Positions 1-7,002 of a DNA stretch of 7,002 nucleotides are shown one piece after another. Position 1 is the first letter of the stretch. Each line of letters begins with the position of its first letter. The notes under the pieces were generated by a model. That model had not been told where the DNA came from and did no database searches. It was given only the letters and a program-made list of their open reading frames with translations. Source of the stretch: Nitrospira sp. ST-bin4 (lineage in GTDB: Bacteria > Nitrospirota > Nitrospiria > Nitrospirales > Nitrospiraceae); assembly GCA_002083565.1 (NCBI GenBank), contig MSXM01000076.1, positions 45,683-52,684 on the forward strand, given 5' to 3'. The position numbers were made by a program, and so were the translations under genes.

Positions 1-1826
<1,826 letters not shown>

Positions 1827-1870
1827 GGTCTGTCACCTCAAGTCAGTCTAAGTGTGTGTGTCGTGAGATC

Positions 1871-1879
1871 TGTGATAAT
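1871..1879 (+). promoter_or_regulatory. Candidate extended -10 promoter for the membrane protein gene
   Basis: TGTGATAAT reads as an extended -10 (TG-n-GATAAT, 5/6 match) on the plus strand, with no good -35. It would give a leader of about 105 nt before ATG 1991. It overlaps the candidate clpB -10 on the other strand, so the two promoters could compete for polymerase. Confidence 0.35.
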
Positions 1880-1899
1880 CATCGGCCTGCGCAAGTCAA
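1872..1899 (-). promoter_or_regulatory. Candidate sigma70-type promoter of clpB
   Basis: On the minus strand, TTGACT (complement of 1894-1899) is followed after 16 bp by TATCAC (complement of 1872-1877). That is 5/6 and 4/6 matches to the housekeeping consensus, and predicts a leader of about 40 nt before ATG 1826. I see no CIRCE inverted repeat and no convincing sigma32-type promoter, although clpB is heat-induced in many bacteria. Prediction by eye only. Confidence 0.45.
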
Positions 1900-1950
1900 C
1901 TCATGAGCGATGATGATTCGACGGGCGATAGGGCTGAGAGGAAGTACTTC

Positions 1951-1979
1951 TTGACCTCCGGAACAATCCCGACTACTGT
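1951..1979 (+). promoter_or_regulatory. Candidate second promoter for the membrane protein gene
   Basis: TTGACC (1951-1956), a 17-bp spacer and TACTGT (1974-1979) resemble a sigma70 promoter. Transcription would start near 1986, only about five bases before ATG 1991 and inside the Shine-Dalgarno-like GAGG at 1984-1987. Use of this promoter would give an almost leaderless mRNA. Confidence 0.35.
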
Positions 1980-1990
1980 ACGCGAGGTCT

Positions 1991-2821
1991 ATGGTTGAAC
2001 TGCTTTCCGCCACCCTCCATTTATATCGACAGGCCTTGCAGGCGACGTGGCGGTCGCTAATGCGGAGCTGGGTGACCGTCGCGGCGCTGATCGGATTCGC
2101 TTTGCTGTTCGTCGGAGCGGCAAGAATCGTCGGATCCTTGGGCATGATCGGCGGTGTGCTGCTTGGCCTGGTCAATGCCTTGCTGGTCGGTGCGACATTG
2201 CGCCTTATCGAGCAGTCGCTGAGCGCGGTGCGAACGATCCAGTTGACCGATGTGACGGAGAGCTTCGGTCATTATTTCTGGGACGTGATCGGCGTCGGTT
2301 TTGTGCTGTGGTTGCCGATGATGGCACTCGATATGGGCACGCAAGCCAATCCCTATGGAGGATTTCTTTCTTCCGCGGTGATGCTCCTCTTATTTATCTT
2401 GTTGAATGCGGCGCCGGAGGTCATCTATCAAATCCGGCACGATTCGCCGTTAGATGTGTTCAAGGCCTCCTATGAGTTTGTGCTGGAGCATTGGATCGAG
2501 TGGTTCCTGCCCTTTGCCCTCCTGGCGCTTCCCATCGTCGTCTCGCCGAGCGGGATCCAGGAGTTTTTCAACCTCTCCACTGGTATCGGGCGTGGAGCGG
2601 GGTTGAACTTTTTCCAACTGCTCCTGCTGCCGTTTACGTTGATAGGCGGGTGGATGTCCTATGTTGGTCTCGACCCTGATGCGCAATGGGTCTTCCTGCT
2701 TCTGCTCACTCCGCTAGTGGCCACTACTGCATTGTTGTTCCGCGGCCACCTCTTTGCATTGTTACGAAGTTCGACACGACGGCAACGGATGTTTGCGCAT
2801 CGGATCGAGGACAATCGGTAA
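1991..2821 (+). CDS. Polytopic inner-membrane protein of unknown function (276 aa)
   Basis: I do not recognise a family. The protein has about six to seven hydrophobic segments, near residues 27-44, 48-70, 97-113, 124-140, 171-187, 207-222 and 232-250. It has a short amphipathic N-terminus and a basic C-terminal tail (RSSTRRQRMFAHR), which by the positive-inside rule should be cytoplasmic. No catalytic motif, nucleotide-binding loop or transporter signature is visible. ATG 1991 is preceded by GAGG at 1984-1987, only three bases away, which is tight. The next in-frame ATG (2059) would remove the N-terminal 22 residues before the first hydrophobic segment, so it is less likely but possible. It is transcribed away from clpB and ends 184 bases before the kinase gene, probably as its own unit. 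The open frame, membrane pattern and lack of a competing frame make it a real gene; its role is unknown. Confidence 0.85.
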   Translation: MVELLSATLHLYRQALQATWRSLMRSWVTVAALIGFALLFVGAARIVGSLGMIGGVLLGLVNALLVGATLRLIEQSLSAVRTIQLTDVTESFGHYFWDVIGVGFVLWLPMMALDMGTQANPYGGFLSSAVMLLLFILLNAAPEVIYQIRHDSPLDVFKASYEFVLEHWIEWFLPFALLALPIVVSPSGIQEFFNLSTGIGRGAGLNFFQLLLLPFTLIGGWMSYVGLDPDAQWVFLLLLTPLVATTALLFRGHLFALLRSSTRRQRMFAHRIEDNR

Positions 2822-2919
2822 ACGGCTGAAACGTGTCGAATGCGCGTAGTGACTGTCGATTCCTCACGTGCTGATGCACTGCCGAGCAAATGGAGCTATA
2901 GAAAGTAGCGACGAACTGC

Positions 2920-2948
2920 TTGAGGCAGACAATGGGATGGTGTATGCT
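2920..2948 (+). promoter_or_regulatory. Candidate promoter of the kinase-lipoprotein-regulator operon
   Basis: TTGAGG (2920-2925), a 17-bp spacer and TATGCT (2943-2948) match the sigma70 consensus at four of six positions each. The predicted start is near 2955, about 50 nt before the kinase start. The -10 lies inside the left arm of the inverted repeat at 2940-2959, which suggests control at this point. No sigma54-type GG-N10-GC element was found here. Confidence 0.4.
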
Positions 2949-2959
2949 TTTGCATACAC
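2940..2959. repeat. Perfect inverted repeat, 8-bp arms, 4-bp spacer (possible operator)
   Basis: GTGTATGC (2940-2947) and GCATACAC (2952-2959) are exact reverse complements around TTTT. With one bulged G (2939), the flanking GAT/ATC (2936-2938 and 2960-2962) extends it. It overlaps the candidate -10 box and lies about 46 bases before the kinase start. There is no U-tract after it, so an intrinsic terminator for the upstream gene is unlikely. A regulator-binding dyad or an mRNA hairpin fits better. Confidence 0.7.
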
Positions 2960-3005
2960 ATCGTCATTGTGATGATCTCCCTATCGTTCGGCTAAGGCGT
3001 TGACC

Positions 3006-5255
3006 GTGGGACTTTCAATTTTTTGGCGCCTCCTTCTCACCTCACTTGTGATCATCGTGGTCATGGGTGGAGTCAATCTGTATGCTCTTTTTCAGCTTCG
3101 ACAGTTGACGGCGATGAGTACGGAGATGGCCGCGTATCACTATCCGGCGGTCGAGTCTGCAAAACGGTTGTTGGGGTCGCTCTACGCACAATTGAATAGC
3201 GAGAAAAAATATCTTGCCACAAAAGATGCCGCGTTCTTAACAAACTTCAACGAGGAGGTAGAGGAATTTCAGCGAAGCCTCCAACATCTGCTCGGGGAAG
3301 AAAACACGCCGCAAGGGCAAAGTCTTCTCCAGGAGGTCGGCCGATTGCTCCAGGAGCGACTGGTCCTTTTTCACGATGGATTCAAGGCCGCGGCCGGCAA
3401 AGCTTCGGCAACCCTGCCAGGATATGAGAACCGGCGCGACGCACTGATGGACCGGATGTCGTCGTCGATTCAAAGCTATATCGATCTGCATGAGGCGCGC
3501 GTGAGCGTCGGGGTGAGTGAGTCACGAGCGAGCGCCGTCAAAGCCGAAGCGGTGACGCAGCAGCTGGTCCTGGTGGCATTGGTTTTTGGATTGGGGCTTG
3601 CTGGTATCGCCAGTTATACGATCTTGCGTCCACTTCGAGAGCTGCAAGGGCACATTAAGGAAATCGGCCAAGGGAAATTCGGGCAACCGCTTCAGATCGC
3701 GGCTCCGGCGGAATTGAAAGACTTGGTGGATACCGTGAACTGGATGGGCGTGAAACTTCAAGAACTCGACGATATGAAGTCGGAGTTTCTTGCGCATGTG
3801 TCCCATGAGTTGCGTACGCCCATGGCCTCGATTCAGGAAGGCACACACTTGCTGCTCGATGAGATTCCAGGCCCTCTCACACAGGAGCAACGGACGACGC
3901 TCCGTATTATGTCCGACAGCAGCAGGCGGCTGATCCATTTGATCTCAACCATCCTCGACCTTTCGAAGATGGAAGCCGGTATGATGGAGTATCGGATCGT
4001 TCCCGTGGATCTCAAGCGTGTCGCGGACATTTCCGTCAATAAGGTGCGACTCCTGGCCGATTCCAAGCATATTCAGCTGCTGGTTGAGAATGTCGGAGAA
4101 CGGGCGTGGGTGAAGGTGGATGCCCCGCGGATTGAACAGGTTCTTGATAATCTGCTCTCGAATGCCCTGAAGTTCAGTCCGGAAGGTGGCATTGTCAAGC
4201 TGCAGATGAAACCAGATCAGCAAGCCGGTGTGCTTGAAGTCTCGGTATCCGATACGGGACTAGGCATTGCTGCTGATGACCTTCCTCATATTTTTGAGCG
4301 GTTTTATCAAGGGCAGACAAAGGCAAGAAGTGCTGCAGCTGGAAGCGGGTTGGGGCTGGCGTTGGCAAAGAAAGTTGTCGAAGCTCACGGAGGGAGAATT
4401 TGGATAGAAAGTGATGCTGGCAAAGGGACGGCTGTACGGTTTATCCTACGGTTGGCGAAACAGGGAAGGGAAGAAGAGCGGGAACAGGGCCGGGAACAGG
4501 GCCGGGAACAGGAGGGGACAGGGAGCATGACGCGGCTGATGGTTCAGGCAGTAATACTCTCGACAATGCTTGGGGGCTGTGCGGCATGGGGTCCGACGCC
4601 GGCTCATAGGCCGTATTTTGTCTTGGAGTCGACAGAAGTAAAGACATTTCAATCACTTGCCAGAAAACAGGACGGGGTAGTGGAGAAATGCAGCGAAATG
4701 GGTTCTTGCGACCATGCCTACTTTACCAGGGGGTTGATTGGTCTCTATGAACGCCGCGACATTGCAGAGAAATGCTTCGAAAAGGTCATTGCCCTTGATC
4801 CCAAGAGTCAACTCGCTGCATCGAGTAAAGCCTGGATGCAATTGTTGCAAAGGCATCCAGCTCCGGCCTCGGTCTCGTGGCTGGACGCCCTTTTTGGAGC
4901 ACCTGCGATTGCCAATACGAATTCAGCGTTGGTCAGAGCTACGGATCGCTTGGTGCGGGACTTGCTTGAATGGGAAGGGAATGTTCAGACGGTGGAATAT
5001 TTGCAGCGAGAGATTGCCGACCGGGATCGCAAGATCGACTCGTTATTGAAGAAAGATCCGGGGAAGGGGGGCTCTGATCCGGCCCTGGTTCAGAGTCTTC
5101 AGAAACAGCTGCACGACCGAGATAAGAAAATCGAGGAGCTGTCCACGCAGTTGGAAGCCTTGAAACGAATCGACCAGGAAATGCGCGAGAAGGTGCGCCC
5201 GATCCGCCCGCCATCGACGGTCGCCCCGATTCCTGCGCCGGACACATCGCCATAA
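3006..5255 (+). CDS. Sensor histidine kinase (GlrK/QseE type) fused in frame to a QseG-like lipoprotein
   Basis: Inner-membrane sensor kinase that should autophosphorylate and pass phosphate to the regulator encoded at 5277. Numbering from GTG 3006: TM1 about 8-29; periplasmic helical sensor domain about 30-184; TM2 about 185-206; HAMP about 207-256; dimerisation domain with SHELRTP, phospho-acceptor H267; ATPase domain with N-box NLLSNA (N386), DTGLGI (D416) and GSGLGLA (from 446). All catalytic boxes are intact. The kinase proper ends near residue 486 and is followed by a charged REQG-repeat tail. The frame then runs without a stop into the lipoprotein (from M508), for 749 residues in all. 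TTG 3000 is an alternative start, but AAGG at 2994-2997 is two bases from TTG and eight from GTG, so GTG is preferred. The kinase-lipoprotein-sigma54-regulator order is that of enteric glrK-qseG-glrR. Kinase identity is very sure; whether the fusion is translated as one chain is open. Confidence 0.9.
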   Translation: MGLSIFWRLLLTSLVIIVVMGGVNLYALFQLRQLTAMSTEMAAYHYPAVESAKRLLGSLYAQLNSEKKYLATKDAAFLTNFNEEVEEFQRSLQHLLGEENTPQGQSLLQEVGRLLQERLVLFHDGFKAAAGKASATLPGYENRRDALMDRMSSSIQSYIDLHEARVSVGVSESRASAVKAEAVTQQLVLVALVFGLGLAGIASYTILRPLRELQGHIKEIGQGKFGQPLQIAAPAELKDLVDTVNWMGVKLQELDDMKSEFLAHVSHELRTPMASIQEGTHLLLDEIPGPLTQEQRTTLRIMSDSSRRLIHLISTILDLSKMEAGMMEYRIVPVDLKRVADISVNKVRLLADSKHIQLLVENVGERAWVKVDAPRIEQVLDNLLSNALKFSPEGGIVKLQMKPDQQAGVLEVSVSDTGLGIAADDLPHIFERFYQGQTKARSAAAGSGLGLALAKKVVEAHGGRIWIESDAGKGTAVRFILRLAKQGREEEREQGREQGREQEGTGSMTRLMVQAVILSTMLGGCAAWGPTPAHRPYFVLESTEVKTFQSLARKQDGVVEKCSEMGSCDHAYFTRGLIGLYERRDIAEKCFEKVIALDPKSQLAASSKAWMQLLQRHPAPASVSWLDALFGAPAIANTNSALVRATDRLVRDLLEWEGNVQTVEYLQREIADRDRKIDSLLKKDPGKGGSDPALVQSLQKQLHDRDKKIEELSTQLEALKRIDQEMREKVRPIRPPSTVAPIPAPDTSP
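4479..4514 (+). repeat. Three 12-bp tandem repeats at the kinase-lipoprotein junction
   Basis: CGGGAACAGGGC occurs at 4479-4490 and 4491-4502, and a third copy (4503-4514) differs in its last bases, ending AGGAG. In the kinase frame it encodes REQG, REQG, REQE. The unit is a multiple of three, so copy-number change keeps the frame, but the G-rich tract is a plausible site for slippage or read error. The third copy supplies most of the Shine-Dalgarno sequence of the lipoprotein. Confidence 0.9.
4510..4515 (+). promoter_or_regulatory. Ribosome binding site for internal start at 4527
   Basis: A perfect AGGAGG lies 11 bases before ATG 4527, slightly further than ideal, with a second weak GGGAG at 4521-4525. 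Its presence inside an open kinase frame argues that the lipoprotein is, or was, started independently. Confidence 0.6.
4527..5255 (+). CDS. QseG-like lipoprotein, internal in-frame start within the fused ORF (242 aa)
   Basis: Probable outer-membrane lipoprotein that modulates the adjacent kinase, as QseG does for QseE/GlrK. From ATG 4527 it has a lipoprotein signal: short basic MTR, hydrophobic core, lipobox LGGC with lipidated C18. Next comes a helical, TPR-like part (about 63-108, YFTRGLIGLYERRDIAEKC...), two coiled-coil stretches (about 155-168 and 187-222) and a proline-rich end (224-242). The end of the coiled coil, LEALKRIDQEMREK, resembles the corresponding stretch of enteric QseG, and the length is close to the family's. 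Further cysteines are at 55, 61 and 83. It is followed after 21 bases by the response regulator. A lipoprotein signal cannot work normally in the middle of a cytoplasmic kinase tail, so I infer separate translation from this ATG. The family call rests on the coiled-coil end plus gene order. Confidence 0.75.
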   Translation: MTRLMVQAVILSTMLGGCAAWGPTPAHRPYFVLESTEVKTFQSLARKQDGVVEKCSEMGSCDHAYFTRGLIGLYERRDIAEKCFEKVIALDPKSQLAASSKAWMQLLQRHPAPASVSWLDALFGAPAIANTNSALVRATDRLVRDLLEWEGNVQTVEYLQREIADRDRKIDSLLKKDPGKGGSDPALVQSLQKQLHDRDKKIEELSTQLEALKRIDQEMREKVRPIRPPSTVAPIPAPDTSP

Positions 5256-5276
5256 CGAACAACTGGAAGGCACATC

Positions 5277-6695
5277 ATGGACCAAGAGCATATTCTCGTA
5301 GTCGACGATGACGAAGGCCTGCTGCATTTAGTGAAGATGCGGCTTTCCGCGATGGGATTCTCCGTCACATCTGCCACAACGGGGCAGGAGGCGCTTGGAG
5401 AAGCCAAGAAGAAGATGTTCGATCTGGCGATCACCGATTTGCGTCTCCGCGGCGAAGACGGGTTGGATGTCACCGAGGAGTTGCTTCGTATCCACCCCGG
5501 TCTCCCGGTCATCATTCTGACCGCGCATGGCAGCATTCCCAACGCCGTCGAGGCTATGCAGCGCGGCGCGTTCGGCTATCTGACCAAACCGTTCGACGAC
5601 AAGGAGCTGAAGGCCACAATCGAAAAAGCCCTCTCGCAGCAGCGGATGAGCCGGGAGATCAAGCGGCTCAAATCGCTGGTCAAGGAGCTCTATGGCCTGG
5701 AAAACGTCGTCGCGCGAAGCCCTGCCATGCAGCGGTTGTTTCAGCAAATCGCCCAAGTGGCCGACTCAGATGCCACGATTCTGCTCTTTGGAGAAACCGG
5801 AACCGGCAAGGAGGTCATGGCTCGTGTCATCCATACCAACAGCCGGCGCTCCAAGGGGCCGTTTGTGGCGCTCAATTGCGCCGCGATTCCGGAAACGCTG
5901 TTTGAAAGCGAGCTCTTCGGACATGTCAAAGGCGCATTCACCAGCGCCCACGGCTCCAAACGCGGACTGTTCCAAATGGCTAACGGAGGCACCCTGTTCC
6001 TGGACGAAATCGGCGAGATGCCGCTTTCAATGCAAGTCAAGCTGTTGCGTGCCGTACAGGAGCGAGAAATCCGTGAGGTAGGGGCGGAGACATCGTCGAA
6101 GGTGGACGTGCGCATCATCGCCGCCACGAACAAGGATCTTGGAGAGGCGGTCAAGAACGGAACTTTCCGAAACGATCTGTACTATCGCATTTCGGTGGTC
6201 CCGCTGTTTATTCCGCCGTTGCGCGATCGCCGCGATGACATTCCCCTCCTGGCGCAGCATTTTCTCAAGCTCAGTGTGCAGCGGGCAAACAAAGAGGTCA
6301 AAGGGTTCACGCCTGCCGCGCTGCATCGACTGATTGTCAATCCGTGGCACGGCAACGTGCGGGAATTGGAAAACGCGGTTGAAAAGGCGGTGGTCATGTC
6401 GCGCCAGGATATGCTGACGCCGGACCTCCTCCCGTCCGTCGGTGTGTCGCCTGACACGCCGCTCAAGCCGCTCACCGAGGCCAAAGAAGAGTTCGAGCGA
6501 ACCTATTTGAAGAACGTGTTGCAGCTGACGGGGGGCAATATTTCCCGCGCCGCCCAGTTTGCCGGACGATACCGCGCCGACTTCTATAAGATGCTCAGAA
6601 AGTATGGCCTGCATCCGTCGATGACGAAAGGCAAGCCTGACGCTGAATTGGAAGAGCTCGAAGACGAGGCGGATCTGACCGAGGCGGAGCGGTAG
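5277..6695 (+). CDS. Sigma54-dependent response regulator, GlrR/QseF type (472 aa)
   Basis: Cytoplasmic transcription activator that, once phosphorylated, should use ATP to open sigma54-polymerase promoter complexes. Domains: receiver (1-120) with acidic D10-D12, phospho-acceptor D54, T82 and K104; AAA+ domain (about 140-385) with Walker A GETGTGKE (172-179), Walker B TLFLDEIG (D243/E244) and arginine residues in FRNDLYYR; Fis-type helix-turn-helix (about 419-445). The HTH contains AGRYRADFYKML, close to the AGRxRxxFYKLL pattern of GlrR/QseF and unlike typical NtrC. Odd points: the sigma54-contact loop reads GAFTSA (219-224) instead of GAFTGA, and a very acidic 22-residue tail follows the HTH. 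ATG 5277 has GGAAGG six bases upstream (5265-5270). It sits 21 bases after the lipoprotein, almost surely in the same operon. No clear intrinsic terminator follows. Confidence 0.95.
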   Translation: MDQEHILVVDDDEGLLHLVKMRLSAMGFSVTSATTGQEALGEAKKKMFDLAITDLRLRGEDGLDVTEELLRIHPGLPVIILTAHGSIPNAVEAMQRGAFGYLTKPFDDKELKATIEKALSQQRMSREIKRLKSLVKELYGLENVVARSPAMQRLFQQIAQVADSDATILLFGETGTGKEVMARVIHTNSRRSKGPFVALNCAAIPETLFESELFGHVKGAFTSAHGSKRGLFQMANGGTLFLDEIGEMPLSMQVKLLRAVQEREIREVGAETSSKVDVRIIAATNKDLGEAVKNGTFRNDLYYRISVVPLFIPPLRDRRDDIPLLAQHFLKLSVQRANKEVKGFTPAALHRLIVNPWHGNVRELENAVEKAVVMSRQDMLTPDLLPSVGVSPDTPLKPLTEAKEEFERTYLKNVLQLTGGNISRAAQFAGRYRADFYKMLRKYGLHPSMTKGKPDAELEELEDEADLTEAER

Positions 6696-6716
6696 CGACC
6701 GGAGTACTATGAATCG

Positions 6717-6728
6717 TACGAATTCGTA
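6717..6728. repeat. 12-bp perfect palindrome downstream of the regulator gene
   Basis: TACGAATTCGTA is exactly self-complementary and overlaps a second palindrome, CGTACG (6715-6720). It lies about 165 bp upstream of the predicted start from the sigma54-like promoter at 6862-6877, a normal distance for an activator site. No other role is visible. Confidence 0.4.
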
Positions 6729-6812
6729 GACGGTGAAGCTGGATGATCCATATCCGACCGCCTTTCCGTCAACTCGGGTAGAAGGTTTGTGATTGCGGAC
6801 AGCGCTCTCTGG

Positions 6813-6828
6813 CTGCATGCGCATTCAG
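6813..6828. repeat. 16-bp near-perfect palindrome, possible activator site
   Basis: CTGCATGCGCATTCAG pairs at seven of eight positions around ATGCGCAT. It is centred about 43 bp upstream of the -24 GG of the candidate sigma54 promoter. Its ATGC/GCAT half-sites recall those of the dyad at 2940-2959, though that one has a 4-bp spacer and this one has none. Confidence 0.4.
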
Positions 6829-6861
6829 TCCCTTGACATCGTAGATCCTGTAGGCCATATA

Positions 6862-6877
6862 GGGCACTGTAGAAGCA
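6862..6877 (+). promoter_or_regulatory. Candidate sigma54 (-24/-12) promoter for the lipoprotein at 6914
   Basis: GG at 6863-6864 and GC at 6875-6876 are exactly ten bases apart. The context GGCAC...GCA matches eight of the twelve defined positions of TGGCACG-N4-TTGCA. The start would be near 6888, giving a leader of about 26 nt that still includes the AAGGAG at 6901. It sits directly after a sigma54-activator gene. A competing reading is TTGACA at 6833-6838 as a sigma70 -35, but it has only weak -10 options (CATATA at 17 bp, TATAGG at 19 bp). Confidence 0.5.
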
Positions 6878-6913
6878 ATGCAGTCGATTAACCCTCACAC
6901 AAGGAGAGCGCCA

Positions 6914-7002
6914 ATGACTCGTACGTCAATCATGCTTGCCGCAGCGCTGTTTATGACCGTCGGCTGTTCGTCGATGGAGACTCAGACCGCTGCACCGAAA
7001 CC
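6914..7002 (+). CDS. Small putative lipoprotein or secreted protein (5' end only)
   Basis: ATG 6914 is preceded by AAGGAG at 6901-6906 with a good seven-base gap. The 29 visible codons begin with a signal peptide: MTRTS, a hydrophobic run LAAALFMTV, then GCSS with a likely lipidated C18, followed by a Ser/Thr/Pro/Ala-rich stretch (SSMETQTAAPK). The residue at -3 of the cysteine is Thr rather than Leu, so the lipobox is imperfect. The family cannot be named from the visible part; the frame runs off the right edge. It is preceded by a candidate sigma54 promoter. Confidence 0.75.
   Translation, partial: MTRTSIMLAAALFMTVGCSSMETQTAAPK

Noticed and set aside
1827..1990. CIRCE or sigma32 heat-shock control of clpB
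   Set aside because: No TTAGCACTC-N9-GAGTGCTAA repeat and no sigma32-like -35/-10 pair could be seen.
2940..2959. Intrinsic terminator for the membrane protein gene
   Set aside because: The hairpin is AT-rich, lacks a following T-run and lies about 120 bases past the stop codon, right at the next gene's promoter.
4441..4656. Two minus-strand frames rich in Pro over the repeat junction
   Set aside because: They are reverse readings of the G-rich 12-bp repeats and the start of the lipoprotein gene.
6729..6770. Terminator after the regulator gene (GACGG...CCGTC with inner TGGAT-ATCCA)
   Set aside because: The outer stem has only five pairs with a large loop, the inner one has a one-base loop, and there is no T-tract.
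6027..6824. 265-codon minus-strand open frame over the regulator
   Set aside because: It lies antisense to the AAA+ and HTH coding region, has no domain or convincing ribosome site, and mirrors the real gene's codon bias.

Overview
The window looks chromosomal, moderately GC-rich and densely coding, from a free-living Gram-negative-type bacterium. It has outer-membrane-style lipoproteins, a sigma54-type activator and a housekeeping ClpB. The overall feel suggests a Nitrospira-like (Nitrospirota) genome, but that is an impression from protein style and cannot be proven from this window.

Layout. (1) 1-1826, minus strand: the first 608 codons of clpB, the ATP-dependent disaggregase, cut by the left window edge just before the second Walker A motif. 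(2) 1827-1990: a short divergent promoter region. (3) 1991-2821, plus: an unrecognised polytopic membrane protein. (4) 2822-3005: a non-coding leader with a strong 8-bp-arm inverted repeat overlapping a candidate -10 box. (5) 3006-6695, plus: a two-component operon in the order sensor kinase, lipoprotein, sigma54-type response regulator. This is the order of enteric glrK-qseG-glrR (qseE-qseG-qseF). (6) 6696-6913: a regulatory region with two palindromes and a sigma54-like -24/-12 element. (7) 6914-7002: the start of a small lipoprotein gene, cut by the right edge.

How the genes fit together. The kinase senses an envelope signal through a periplasmic domain of about 155 residues. The QseG-like lipoprotein probably tunes it from the outer membrane, and phosphate passes to the regulator (D54), which should remodel sigma54 RNA polymerase. 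The next gene downstream carries a sigma54-like promoter, so it is a natural candidate target.

Most notable point. The kinase and the lipoprotein have no stop codon between them. They form one 749-codon frame joined by three 12-bp tandem repeats, while the lipoprotein keeps its own ATG, Shine-Dalgarno sequence and lipobox. A one-base shift would restore a classic ATGA stop/start overlap, so this is either a real recent gene fusion or a frameshift (biological or sequencing) in the repeat.
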